The position numbers and the translations under genes are program-made. From NCBI GenBank assembly GCA_963793625.1, contig CAWCAT010000050.1, forward strand, positions 62,001 to 126,000: 64,000 nucleotides of DNA. Direction: 5' to 3'. The stretch comes from G963668605 sp963793625. Its GTDB lineage: Bacteria > Acidobacteriota > Terriglobia > Bryobacterales > Bryobacteraceae. A model generated the notes under the pieces. It had not been told where the DNA came from. It ran no database searches and was given only the letters and a program-made list of their open reading frames with translations. Below are positions 9,812 to 18,004 of this stretch, one piece after another (within the stretch, counting starts at the first letter, position 1; every line of letters begins with the position of its first letter).

Positions 9812-10274
9812 GGTAACTAACATCGTCGTCGCCGGACTGGGCGGCCAGGGCGTTCTGAAGGCGTCAGACATCATCGCGGCAGTCGCGTTCGCCGCGGGCT
9901 TCGATGTGAAAAAGAGCGAAGTTCACGGCATGGCCCAGCGCGGCGGCTCCGTCTCCAGCGACGTCCGTTATGGGGAAAAGGTCTTTAGCCCGATGGTGCC
10001 CGAAGGCGAAGCGGATTACCTGATCGTGCTCGATCCGGAATGGATTGAAGTGAATCGAGCAGCACTCCGGCCAGACGGCGTGTTGATCCAACCCGGCATG
10101 ATCGAAGAAAGCAAACTGCGCAACAGAAAGAGTCTCAATGTGGCGCTAATAGGCTGTCTCAGCCGCCATCTCGAATTCTCAGAAGAAGCCTGGAAATCCG
10201 CGATACTGGCCAGCTTGCCCGAAAAACTGCACGTTGCCAATCTACAGGCCTTTGCGATTGGAAGGACCGAATGA
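9801..10274 (+). CDS. iorB: Indolepyruvate:ferredoxin oxidoreductase beta subunit
   Basis: The gamma-type (catalytic-gamma) subunit partner of IorA. It begins MSSKVTNIVVAGLGGQGV, the glycine-rich signature of the family, followed by HGMAQRGGSVSSDVRYG, the conserved region that contacts the CoA/TPP site. Length 157 residues, somewhat short of the 190 or so typical for IorB, ending without the usual C-terminal helix extension. It overlaps iorA by 11 bases and paaK by 4 (ATGA), so the three are translationally coupled. Confidence 0.92.
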   Translation: MSSKVTNIVVAGLGGQGVLKASDIIAAVAFAAGFDVKKSEVHGMAQRGGSVSSDVRYGEKVFSPMVPEGEADYLIVLDPEWIEVNRAALRPDGVLIQPGMIEESKLRNRKSLNVALIGCLSRHLEFSEEAWKSAILASLPEKLHVANLQAFAIGRTE

Positions 10275-11602
10275 CCCCTGTTTGTGATTCCCTCTCGACG
10301 ACCTACCATCCGGCCAGTGCGCCTGACTACTTGCCGACGCCGCAGTTGCGCGATCTCCAGTTCAGTCGTTTACGTGAAGTTGTAACCCGCGCCTGGGACA
10401 ATGTCGAATTTTTTCGCGCTCGCATGCAAGAGCGCGGATCGACACCTGACGACATCGGGTCGCTCGAACACATCTCCCGGCTTCCGTTTACCGTCAAAAA
10501 CGATCTGCGCGACACCTATCCGTTTGGCCTGTTCGCAACCCCGATGCGCGACGTGGTGCGCCTGCATGCATCCAGCGGCACTACTGGTAAGCCGATCGTC
10601 GTCGCCTACACGAAGGAAGACGTCGAGGTATGGACCTCAGTGATGGTGCGCAGTTTCGCGGCGTGCGGCATCCATCACGGTGATGTGATTCAGAACGCCT
10701 ACGGTTACGGACTGTTTACAGGCGGATTGGGAGCGCATTATGGAGGCGAGGGCCTCGGCGCGACAGTAATTCCGATATCGGGCGGCAATACGGATCGGCA
10801 GATTCTTGTGATGAAGGATTTCGGCGTGACTGCGATTTGCTGCACGCCCAGTTACTTCCTGCACATGATCGAGCGCGCGGCCGAACTCGGCGTCGATGTC
10901 AGAGAGTTGCCGCTGCGCACTGGCGTGTTTGGCGCAGAGCCATGGACCGAGTTCATGCGCAAGCGTATCGAAGCGCTTACCGGTATCAAGGCTTTCGACA
11001 TCTACGGTCTCTCCGAAATTATCGGTCCTGGTGTGGCGATCGAGTGCCCCCACCAGCATGGGCTTCACATCTTCGAGGATCATTTCTATCCCGAGATCGT
11101 CGATCCTGAAACTGGAGAGTCGTTGCCGGATGGTTGTGAAGGTGAACTGGTGCTCACCACGCTCAGCAAGCAGGCCATGCCGATGATTCGATACCGAACA
11201 CGCGACATCACTTCGCTGATGAGTGAGCCGTGTCCGTGCGGGCGCACGCTGCGGCGGATGCGTCGCATCGGACGTCGTAGCGACGACATGATAATCATCC
11301 GCGGCGTTAACGTGTTTCCGTCGCAGGTGGAAGCGGCGCTGCTGGAAGTTGAAGGCACGCTACCGCACTACCAGATCATCCTTACTCGTATACATGGCCT
11401 GGATCAGCTGGAAGTGCAGGTCGAAGTGACTCCGCAAACCTTCAGCGACAAGATTGGCGCACTCGAAGAACTGAACGAGAAGATCGCGGATGCGCTCGAC
11501 AACGTGCTCGGATTGCGTGTACTGGTCACGTTGGTGGAACCGCATACCATCCAGCGCAGCGAAGGTAAAGCCAAGCGGGTTATCGACCGGCGGTCCATAT
11601 GA
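10271..11602 (+). CDS. paaK: Phenylacetate-CoA ligase family protein
   Basis: An AMP-forming arylacetate:CoA ligase of 443 residues. Seen: the adenylation P-loop HASSGTTGKP near residue 98, the second core motif FGAEPWTEFMR and DIYGLSEIIGPG, and the C-terminal hinge region with DDMIIIRGVNVFPSQVE. It activates phenylacetate or indoleacetate to the CoA thioester with ATP. In this operon it could supply arylacetyl-CoA to IorAB for reductive carboxylation, as in aryl-acid salvage of methanogens, or process IOR products in the opposite direction. Start ATG overlaps the iorB stop (ATGA), and its own end overlaps the ACT gene by 4 bases. Confidence 0.93.
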   Translation: MTPVCDSLSTTYHPASAPDYLPTPQLRDLQFSRLREVVTRAWDNVEFFRARMQERGSTPDDIGSLEHISRLPFTVKNDLRDTYPFGLFATPMRDVVRLHASSGTTGKPIVVAYTKEDVEVWTSVMVRSFAACGIHHGDVIQNAYGYGLFTGGLGAHYGGEGLGATVIPISGGNTDRQILVMKDFGVTAICCTPSYFLHMIERAAELGVDVRELPLRTGVFGAEPWTEFMRKRIEALTGIKAFDIYGLSEIIGPGVAIECPHQHGLHIFEDHFYPEIVDPETGESLPDGCEGELVLTTLSKQAMPMIRYRTRDITSLMSEPCPCGRTLRRMRRIGRRSDDMIIIRGVNVFPSQVEAALLEVEGTLPHYQIILTRIHGLDQLEVQVEVTPQTFSDKIGALEELNEKIADALDNVLGLRVLVTLVEPHTIQRSEGKAKRVIDRRSI

Positions 11603-12030
11603 AAATTCAACAACTCTCGCTGTTTGCCGAAAACAAACCCGGGCACATAGCCGCGCCGTGCCGCATGCTCGCAGAGCAGGGCATTGATATACGTGCGTTG
11701 TCGCTGGCCGATACGCAGCGCTTTGGTATTCTGCGCCTGATCGTGTCGGATTGGCAGAAGGCAACCGCGCTTCTCGAAGCAGCCGGATTCGTGCTCAAAG
11801 CCACGGAGGTGGTTGCGGTCGAAGTGCCAGACCGGCCGGGCGGTCTGGCCGACGTTCTCGCGCGGTTCGAAGGCACTCGGATCAATATCGAATACATGTA
11901 TTCGTTTCCGTTTGGCCGAGATGATCGTGCAATTCTTATCTTCCGGTTTGACGATCCGGATGCGGCTATCGAGCATTTGAAACAGGGCAGTATTCGCGTG
12001 TTGGACAGCTCCGAGGTTTACGGAATCTGA
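11599..12030 (+). CDS. Tandem ACT-domain protein
   Basis: A 143-residue protein made of two ACT-like domains (about residues 1-66 and 69-143). The first begins IQQLSLFAENKPGHIAAPC and the second VVAVEVPDRPGGLADVL; both carry the RPG/KPG turn that in ACT domains frames the amino-acid ligand site. Such proteins commonly sit next to paaK and iorAB and are presumed to sense an aromatic amino acid and regulate the neighbouring enzymes; that role is inference. It overlaps paaK by 4 bases and is directly followed, without spacer, by the aminotransferase gene. Confidence 0.9.
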   Translation: MKIQQLSLFAENKPGHIAAPCRMLAEQGIDIRALSLADTQRFGILRLIVSDWQKATALLEAAGFVLKATEVVAVEVPDRPGGLADVLARFEGTRINIEYMYSFPFGRDDRAILIFRFDDPDAAIEHLKQGSIRVLDSSEVYGI

Positions 12031-13203
12031 ATGCCCGTTTCCAACGCAATTCAGCAGCAGCTCGAGCACGCCTCATGGATCAGGCGAATGTTCGAAGAAG
12101 GCGCGAAACTCAAGCAGCAGCGTGGTGTGGAGAACGTGTATGACTTCACGCTCGGAAATCCTGACGTGGAGCCCCCGCCACAAGTGCTCGCTGCTTTGCG
12201 CCGCGTCGCTGCGGAAAGCCGCCCGCACTCGCACGGCTACATGCCGAACGCTGGATTTGGGGCCGTTCGCGAGGTGATCGCAAGGCGGATCAGCGCGGAC
12301 ACCGGCCTCGAGTACACCGCGGACAACATCCTCATGACGGTGGGATCCTCCGGGGCCTGCAACGTCATCCTGAAATCGATACTCGATCCGGGCGACGAAG
12401 TCATCGTGCTGATGCCGTGCTTCTCCGAGTATCAGTTCTACATCTCCAACCACGCTGGCAAAATGGTCTGCGTTGAGACCGACGAGAATTTTCTTCCTGA
12501 TGTCGACCGCATTGCAACCGCAATCACGCCACGCACGCGCGCCATTCTGCTGAACACACCTAACAATCCGTCAGGCCGGATCTATCCCGCTGAAGTGCTG
12601 CGTGATCTGGAATCGATGCTTTCGACCCTGGATCATCCGGTGCTCGTGATCAGCGACGAGCCATACAAGCACCTGGTCTTCGACGGACGCAAACAGCCCG
12701 AGGTCGCGTCGATTATTTCGCATACAGCAATCTGTAATTCCTGGTCGAAGTCGCAGGCCATTCCCGGCGAACGCATCGGCTATCTGGCTCTTTCGCCCCG
12801 GCTGCCGGATGTTGCCGCACTGCGCGGCGCGTGTACATTCACGAATCGCATTCTTGGTTTCATCAATGCTCCCGCGATCTGGCAATGGGTGATCGCCGAA
12901 GCTCTCGATGCGACTGTGGACGTCAGTGCTTATCAGGAAAAGCGTGACCTGCTTTGCAACGCGCTGGCCCGGATCGGTTACGAAGTTAACAAGCCGGAAG
13001 GCACCTTCTATATCTTCCTGAAGACCCCGATTCCGGACGACATCGCGTTTGTGCGCATGCTGATTTCTGAAGGCATTCTGGCCGTCCCGGGCGCCGGCTT
13101 TGGCCGCAGCGGCTACATGCGCCTGTCGCTCACGGTCCCGCGCGAGATGATCGAAAAATCGATTGCAGGTTTCGAGAAGATCTATACTGATCTCGCTCGA
13201 TGA
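12031..13203 (+). CDS. PLP-dependent class I/II aminotransferase
   Basis: A fold-type I aminotransferase of 390 residues. Seen: FTLGNPDVEPPPQVLAAL at the N-terminus, the NTPNNPSG cofactor/substrate block, DEPYKHLVF, and the PLP lysine in SWSKSQAIPGERIGYL, with a C-terminal substrate arginine in MRLSLT. Given its position in the ior-paaK operon it is probably the aromatic transaminase linking Phe, Tyr or Trp to their 2-oxo acids; the sequence alone does not prove the specificity. It begins right after the ACT gene stop and its end overlaps the next gene by 4 bases. Confidence 0.9.
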   Translation: MPVSNAIQQQLEHASWIRRMFEEGAKLKQQRGVENVYDFTLGNPDVEPPPQVLAALRRVAAESRPHSHGYMPNAGFGAVREVIARRISADTGLEYTADNILMTVGSSGACNVILKSILDPGDEVIVLMPCFSEYQFYISNHAGKMVCVETDENFLPDVDRIATAITPRTRAILLNTPNNPSGRIYPAEVLRDLESMLSTLDHPVLVISDEPYKHLVFDGRKQPEVASIISHTAICNSWSKSQAIPGERIGYLALSPRLPDVAALRGACTFTNRILGFINAPAIWQWVIAEALDATVDVSAYQEKRDLLCNALARIGYEVNKPEGTFYIFLKTPIPDDIAFVRMLISEGILAVPGAGFGRSGYMRLSLTVPREMIEKSIAGFEKIYTDLAR

Positions 13204-13790
13204 ATTTTGCGCTGCTCACAATTTCGCTGCTGGCGCTGTTGGCTGCCGATCCCGAATGGTGGCAAATTGAAGCGCTACGCACGCGCCTGGGTGCGCAGGG
13301 GGCCAAGGCCCGTTTACTCGGCCATGACTTCGGACCCCGCGAGAAATCGCCGGAGTACGCGTTTCTCGCAGCCGAAGTTTCGCCGCAGCGTTCGGTAGTC
13401 GTGTTGAACGTCGGCGTGCAGCGAGCGCTGATCACCTGCGACATAACCAAGCAGGAGACGACGGTCGCAAAAATCCGCCACAGTTTTGAAAACAAGGTGG
13501 AGCCTGCGCTCGCGGTCGCAGATGTCACGAGTGTCGATCTGCGCGGAGTGCGTATCGCCAACTGGGTCGTGCTCTTTCACACCGAGACTTACAGCGCCCG
13601 CTCCCCGTTGTCTTTCGACGTGGAAGGTACTGAGCCACTGCGCTTCCTGATCACGGGACTCGCTCCGGGAACGTGGGAAATATGGCGCAATGGCTGGCTG
13701 GAAGACCCTTCTGGCGCAGTCGGTCGCACTTCGGGCGCCCTTTATTTCGAAGGACGGCCTGGTGGTTACTTCCTACGCAGAGTTACCTGA
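13200..13790 (+). CDS. Hypothetical exported protein, last gene of the ior operon
   Basis: A 196-residue protein with a signal peptide (MNFALLTISLLALLAAD). No family is recognised. The body is beta-rich, and the C-terminal 50 residues (FLITGLAPGTWEIWRNG, then GALYFEGRPGGYFLRR) look like the last beta-sandwich strands found at the end of heparinase II/III-like proteins, including the one at 5951-8143 (VTGLAEGRWQIEAGN). It starts inside the aminotransferase stop (ATGA overlap) and ends 4 bases before the convergent Fe-alcohol dehydrogenase gene. Possible reading: a heparinase C-terminal domain recruited as a stand-alone gene, or a remnant of a larger gene. Confidence 0.65.
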   Translation: MNFALLTISLLALLAADPEWWQIEALRTRLGAQGAKARLLGHDFGPREKSPEYAFLAAEVSPQRSVVVLNVGVQRALITCDITKQETTVAKIRHSFENKVEPALAVADVTSVDLRGVRIANWVVLFHTETYSARSPLSFDVEGTEPLRFLITGLAPGTWEIWRNGWLEDPSGAVGRTSGALYFEGRPGGYFLRRVT

Positions 13791-13793
13791 GGC

Positions 13794-14939
13794 TTATAGC
13801 GCCCGTATCGCGATCTCACGCAGTTCCATCTCGGTCAGCACGATCGGGTTCGCCTTCATGCTGCTGGCGCGTGCTGCCTTTTCAACGAGCGCAGGCACGT
13901 CGCTTTCCTGCACGCCAAACGATCGCAGTTTCGGAATTTGAAGTTCCTCGCAGAGATCGCGTACGCACTGCACTCCATCCTCTGGGCTGGCATCTGCATC
14001 GCCCGTCAGCAGTTCGGCCACAATCTTGTACCGCCGCAACGATTCGCTGGAAGCCGCACGCTCGCGCAGTGCACGTATGTTCACTTCCATGGCATGCGGT
14101 AGGACCGCGGCGCACAGCCCTCCGTGTGGAGCGTCAAACATCCCACCCAGCGGAGCCGCAAAGCCATGTACTGCACCGAGCCCGGCGTTGGCCAGCGACA
14201 ATCCGCCGAGCAGACTCGCCATCGACATATGCGTGCGGGCATCAATGTCGGATCCATCCGCATAAGCTCGCGGCAAAGATCGCTTGACCCGGCTAATACC
14301 CTCTTCACAGAACATATCCGTCATGGCGTTCGCGCGCACGCTCACGTAGGGTTCGATCAACTGCGTCAGTGCATCCAGTCCCGTGCTCGCTGTCAGCGCG
14401 GGTGGCAATGAAAGCGTGAGCTCCGGATCGATCACCGCAAGACGCGGCAACATCGAGGGGCTGCGCAGGCTTGCTTTCACTCCGTGCTCGGGAGAACCCA
14501 GGACGGCATTGCGTGTAACTTCGGATCCTGTGCCCGCAGTGGTTGGCACTGCAATAAATGGAGCGGCGGCTACAACGAGCGGTGCACCGCGTCCGATCAC
14601 TTCCAGATGATCCAGCAGATCGCCTCTATTCGTCAGCATTGCGGCGATTGCCTTTCCTGCATCGATCGCGCTTCCGCCGCCGAACCCGATCACGACATCG
14701 CAGGACATCGCCCGCGCCGCGCGCACGCCGGCTCGCACCATCTCGATAGTCGGCTCGCTGGTCACACGGAAGAAGACACACCCGCGCAGTTCGACGGCCA
14801 GGAAATCGGCGATGCCACCCGACCGGCCCGTTACCACCAGCGCACGGCTACCCAGCTTCATCACCGCTGGGGCGACTTCACGCACTGCTCCTCGACCGAA
14901 CGCAATGCGTCCCGCTGTTGCGAATTCGAAAGGCGTCAC
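13794..14939 (-). CDS. Iron-containing alcohol dehydrogenase
   Basis: A 381-residue group III dehydrogenase. Seen: the NAD(P)-binding GGGSAIDAGKAIA block near residue 80, the PTTAGTGSEVTR motif near residue 130, and the metal region with GLDALTQLIEP and the histidines in GAVHGFAAPLGG and DAPHGGLCA. Relatives reduce aldehydes, maleylacetate or other carbonyls, and the substrate here is unknown. The start is GTG at 14939. It follows the ABM monooxygenase gene with one spacer base, so the two are probably one transcript. Confidence 0.9.
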   Translation of the reverse strand: MTPFEFATAGRIAFGRGAVREVAPAVMKLGSRALVVTGRSGGIADFLAVELRGCVFFRVTSEPTIEMVRAGVRAARAMSCDVVIGFGGGSAIDAGKAIAAMLTNRGDLLDHLEVIGRGAPLVVAAAPFIAVPTTAGTGSEVTRNAVLGSPEHGVKASLRSPSMLPRLAVIDPELTLSLPPALTASTGLDALTQLIEPYVSVRANAMTDMFCEEGISRVKRSLPRAYADGSDIDARTHMSMASLLGGLSLANAGLGAVHGFAAPLGGMFDAPHGGLCAAVLPHAMEVNIRALRERAASSESLRRYKIVAELLTGDADASPEDGVQCVRDLCEELQIPKLRSFGVQESDVPALVEKAARASSMKANPIVLTEMELREIAIRAL

Positions 14940-14940
14940 T

Positions 14941-15246
14941 TTACCAGCCTTCTTCTTCGGGAAAGACGTTGCTGTACTTCACGCTTGTCCGCGGCTCTGC
15001 CATCATTGGGGCCACCGCGTCGCGCCACAGCATGTAATGGGCGGTTTCCTTGTGCTGCGACGGTGCCTCGGCGGTGCGATAGGCTTCCACCAGTACGAAA
15101 TGCGTTGGGTCGTCCACCTGCTGCGTCACATCGAATCGAGCGATCCCCAGTTCTTTGAGACTGTGTTCCGCATTGGAAACGGTCAATTCTTTGAAGACAT
15201 CCACAAATTCTGGTTTCACATGAACATGAACGTGAACGATCAGCAT
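14941..15246 (-). CDS. Antibiotic biosynthesis monooxygenase (ABM) family protein
   Basis: A dimeric ferredoxin-like alpha+beta barrel protein of 101 residues. Seen: the opening MLIVHVHVHVKPEFVDVF, the central FDVTQQVDDPTHFVLVE and the HKETAHYMLWRD helix, typical of LsrG/YgiN-like quinol monooxygenases. AGGAG lies 7 bases before the ATG at 15246. Co-transcription with the Fe-alcohol dehydrogenase suggests handling of a small carbonyl or quinone-like compound. Confidence 0.88.
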   Translation of the reverse strand: MLIVHVHVHVKPEFVDVFKELTVSNAEHSLKELGIARFDVTQQVDDPTHFVLVEAYRTAEAPSQHKETAHYMLWRDAVAPMMAEPRTSVKYSNVFPEEEGW

Positions 15247-15311
15247 TTTTTACTCTCCTAGAACACGTTTACCACGTACTGCGCGAGGTTTACAGTAATT
15301 CTTCGCCACCG

Positions 15312-15380
15312 TTCCTGATGGTATTTCCCCACGTCACAGACACGGCGAGCTTTTGCATGCGGCGGAGGCGCTTACAGGAA
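15312..15380 (+). pseudogene. Decayed 5' remnant of a Tat-type Gfo/Idh/MocA oxidoreductase gene
   Basis: Bases 15312-15349 match the region around the start codon of the intact Gfo/Idh/MocA gene (about 18588-18626) almost base for base: both read TTCCTGAT, then TCACAGACACGGCGAG. The start ATG has become ACG. From about 15354 the sequence instead matches an internal part of the same gene (about 18816-18836, GCATGCGGCGGA-GCGCT). It is therefore a copy that lost its start codon and about 200 bases between the two blocks. It lies between the ABM gene and the end of the TPR-barrel gene; no other feature was seen in 15247-15393. Confidence 0.6.
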
Positions 15381-15393
15381 AATCCTTCGGTCT

Positions 15394-17103
15394 TCATCTG
15401 CCAGCTATCACGTAAAAGGCATTATTGCCGGAACGCAAGTCCTTGCCGTAAATCAGCGCGAATCCGACCCCAAGGACACGGAACTTCGCCTGCACCCCCG
15501 TATCCCAGAGCCATTTCCCAGATCCCAGCCCTGAAGAATCCGTAATCTTACCACTATCGAGAAATGGGCTGAGTTTTACCTTTAGAAAGCTGCCACTGAA
15601 GATATTCTTGTCGATCTCAGAATTGGAAAGGAAGTAGTTGCGGCCCATCGGAGCACTCCCTTTGCGGCCGCCTCGAGTACCGACATGAGATCGCATCCAG
15701 AGATCGTTATCCCGCTCCAGACCAAGCATAAACAGCTCATCGAATGGTACGGGTCCAAAGATTTTTCCGGCTCGGAACTGTTGCTGTATGGCGTAATCAT
15801 CGCCGGTCATCTGCGGCATCCAGCGAGCCGTTAGCGAAGTCTGCAGCCGTTCAAAAGCGTGTGAAGGTGCCGCCCAGATCCTTCCGGCTTGCGATGAAAT
15901 ACTCATAGTGCTTTCGAATCGCCGGTCGGGGGCTCGCCACAAATCGCGATTCAGGTGTGCAAAGTGCTTGAGTTGGTAGCCCTTCAAGAGGACACTTGGC
16001 GGCAACCGGGGAGCAAAGACATTTTGATAGTCGCGATGGGAAAGTTCGCCTCCCGTTGACCAACTCCAGCTTCCGCTGGGGAAGGACGAGACATCACCAC
16101 TGACAGCGCTCCTGTAAAGCTTGAGTGTAGAGCCCCCGAGATCCCAGTTTTCATCACGCAGGTCTAGACCGACTCGGTAGCGGTGCGCTGGATTCTGTCC
16201 AAGAGGTCCCGATAAGTAAGCCGCCACACGGCGCTTCTGCGCATCCCAACGCAACAAAGATCCTATATTGATCGCTGACTGTCCTAAGTTGAAGTATTCC
16301 GGATAAATTGTTTGATAGACAGCGCCCCGGAGGATGGAAATCAGTGTTTGCTGCTTGCTCTCTCCCCAACCATTTCGCTCGTGAGCGGCGAAGGTGGCAT
16401 CGAATTTCCCCTCCTCGCGTGCATCTAAGCGGAAGTTAAAGGTGGGAAAGATCCCGAGTCCCCGGACCCGCGCCTGGCTCGTGAGAAAATCGGACAGAAG
16501 CAGCGTGCTGGACGGTGCAAACGCGAAAGCGCGATCCAGCAGTACCGGATTTATTTGCAGTGCAGGCTCAACCTGCAGGTTCGCTATCTTTGGCTTGTCA
16601 ATCCGGTTCCAACATTTCAGGGCTGCCTCCAGATTGCCTTGGAGGAAGTAGATAGTCGCCAGGAAGTCAGCAACATAGGCATCAGCAGGATTCAGCCGCA
16701 TTGCGCGCCGAAGCCATCTGGCGGCTTCCGCATACCGTTTTTGCTTGAAAGCAACGCCGCCCAGTTCGATTGGGAAGCGTCCATCCTGCGGGTGTAGACG
16801 ATACGCATCAAGGAGAACGGTTCGCGCATCGTCCCACTTTCCGATTTGCGCTAGCGCCACACCATAGTAGTAATCCAGTTCAGTTCCACGGGCAGAGAGA
16901 TTCTTCAAGTCCTCGACAACTTGCGCCCAACGTTTTTCGGCGAACAATTTCTTGATCTCTTCGGTGCGATCAATTTGCGGTGAGGCATCCGCAGTGCGCA
17001 ACAATAAAACGCAACCGAGGAATATCAGGAAGACTAAGGAGAAGATGCTACGCGGACTTGTTCCGGCACTGCCAGCAGGGTCCAGTTGCCGGCGGCTTTC
17101 CAC
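15394..17103 (-). CDS. TPR protein with C-terminal outer-membrane-barrel-like region
   Basis: About 570 residues. A hydrophobic segment (FSLVFLIFLGCVLLL) is followed by three or four TPR-like helical repeats (residues about 45-165; for example WDDARTVLLDAYRLHPQDG and AARWLRRAMRLNPADAYV), then a long region rich in alternating strands (about 230-570) ending VGFALIYGKDLRSGNNAFYVIAG-like, which resembles an outer-membrane beta-barrel. The architecture recalls export porins such as PgaA or NfrA. The start is uncertain: no ATG precedes the signal segment; GTG at 17103 is used here, inside the end of the cysteine-peptidase gene. The longer open frame up to 17610 is mostly an out-of-frame reading of that peptidase. 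Third gene of the leftward cassette. Confidence 0.75.
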   Translation of the reverse strand: MESRRQLDPAGSAGTSPRSIFSLVFLIFLGCVLLLRTADASPQIDRTEEIKKLFAEKRWAQVVEDLKNLSARGTELDYYYGVALAQIGKWDDARTVLLDAYRLHPQDGRFPIELGGVAFKQKRYAEAARWLRRAMRLNPADAYVADFLATIYFLQGNLEAALKCWNRIDKPKIANLQVEPALQINPVLLDRAFAFAPSSTLLLSDFLTSQARVRGLGIFPTFNFRLDAREEGKFDATFAAHERNGWGESKQQTLISILRGAVYQTIYPEYFNLGQSAINIGSLLRWDAQKRRVAAYLSGPLGQNPAHRYRVGLDLRDENWDLGGSTLKLYRSAVSGDVSSFPSGSWSWSTGGELSHRDYQNVFAPRLPPSVLLKGYQLKHFAHLNRDLWRAPDRRFESTMSISSQAGRIWAAPSHAFERLQTSLTARWMPQMTGDDYAIQQQFRAGKIFGPVPFDELFMLGLERDNDLWMRSHVGTRGGRKGSAPMGRNYFLSNSEIDKNIFSGSFLKVKLSPFLDSGKITDSSGLGSGKWLWDTGVQAKFRVLGVGFALIYGKDLRSGNNAFYVIAGR

Positions 17104-17588
17104 TCTCTTTCGAACTCGGAACGGTGTTGTTTGAACAGTTTGCGCCTGGCCGAGTCGTTCAGCAGGACTACTGACCGTACCCAATCGAGTCCCGTCACCA
17201 CCGCGTAGTGCAGATCGCCGTGCCCCGGCTTCAGCGCAACGATCAGTGGACGACCCTCTCGCAGATGATGCCGGAGATCTTCCCACTGGCCTCGTACTGC
17301 AAATGTTCGGAATCCATGCTCCTGTAAATACCGCTCCAGGTCGGAAGCATAAATCCCTTGCGCGTGGCGGGAATAAAGCACCCGCTGGATCTCTGCCGCA
17401 TCGGCCGTCGCTGGTTGACCCTGCTGGCGCTGCCAATACTGCATCACCATCGCAATAGTGGCAGCGCCACAACCGTTCTTCTCCTGCCTCACGAATGGAA
17501 CGTCGAGCCACACACCCGGCGGTTCGGCCGCTACAGCAGTACCGCAGAGCAAGAGGCACGCAATGGATCGTGTGGCCCAGCAAAGCAT
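17034..17588 (-). CDS. C39-like cysteine peptidase (PA2778-type)
   Basis: A 184-residue exported papain-fold peptidase. After a signal peptide (residues 1-21) comes WLDVPFVRQEKNGCGAAT with the catalytic Cys near residue 39, then the catalytic His in HYAVVTGL near residue 127, and an Asp in VVLLNDSARR. This matches the C39-like PA2778 family, in which the peptidase is usually fused to TPR repeats; here the TPR part is in the next gene. No ABC transporter or classical double-glycine precursor is adjacent. It begins 8 bases after the PA2779-like gene stop and overlaps the start region of the TPR-barrel gene, so all three look co-translated. Confidence 0.88.
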   Translation of the reverse strand: MLCWATRSIACLLLCGTAVAAEPPGVWLDVPFVRQEKNGCGAATIAMVMQYWQRQQGQPATADAAEIQRVLYSRHAQGIYASDLERYLQEHGFRTFAVRGQWEDLRHHLREGRPLIVALKPGHGDLHYAVVTGLDWVRSVVLLNDSARRKLFKQHRSEFEREWKAAGNWTLLAVPEQVRVASSP

Positions 17589-17596
17589 CTAACTGC

Positions 17597-18004
17597 TTAG
17601 CGGACCGCAACGATTATCAAGATCAAAGCGGCAAGGCCCAGCAAAATGAAGATCAGATCCCGGTCAGTCAGCCTGCCTGCCGCGAAGTCAGCCTGTGCTT
17701 GCGCTGAACTTGCAGCCAGTCGCGCCAGTTCCTGGTCACTCAATGCGGATACGGCAGTCTTCACCTGCACGGGCACGATGCCGGCATATGCTAATGCTTT
17801 CTCAGCACGAGGTGAGGACAGCAAGCCGGTGATTATTTCGGTGTTGTGCTTGCGGGAATGAGCTGAGGCTACGATCTCCTTTTGCAGATCAGCGGGACTC
17901 ACTATATGAGTCTGTGCCGGAACGCTAGGCGGAAATCCGAGAACAGCTATCAGAATGCCTGTGCATAAACTGCGGGAACGCTGCCACACGCTGGACAAGG
18001 TCAT
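17597..18004 (-). CDS. PA2779-like small membrane protein
   Basis: A 135-residue protein with two hydrophobic ends: a signal/anchor at residues about 10-30 and a C-terminal membrane segment (FILLGLAALILIIVAV) near the last residues. Between them is the family's helical core, with RAEKALAYAGIVPVQVKTAV and ALSDQELARLA, a pattern typical of PA2779-family proteins. The family's function is unknown and it almost always travels with the PA2778-type cysteine peptidase, as here. AGGAGG lies about 10 bases before the ATG. First gene of the cassette. Confidence 0.82.
   Translation of the reverse strand: MTLSSVWQRSRSLCTGILIAVLGFPPSVPAQTHIVSPADLQKEIVASAHSRKHNTEIITGLLSSPRAEKALAYAGIVPVQVKTAVSALSDQELARLAASSAQAQADFAAGRLTDRDLIFILLGLAALILIIVAVR

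Noticed and set aside
15394..17610. A single 738-residue protein over the whole frame
   Set aside because: The first 170 or so residues are low-quality, Arg/Gly-rich translation of the C39-like peptidase gene in another frame. The real TPR-barrel protein starts near 17103.
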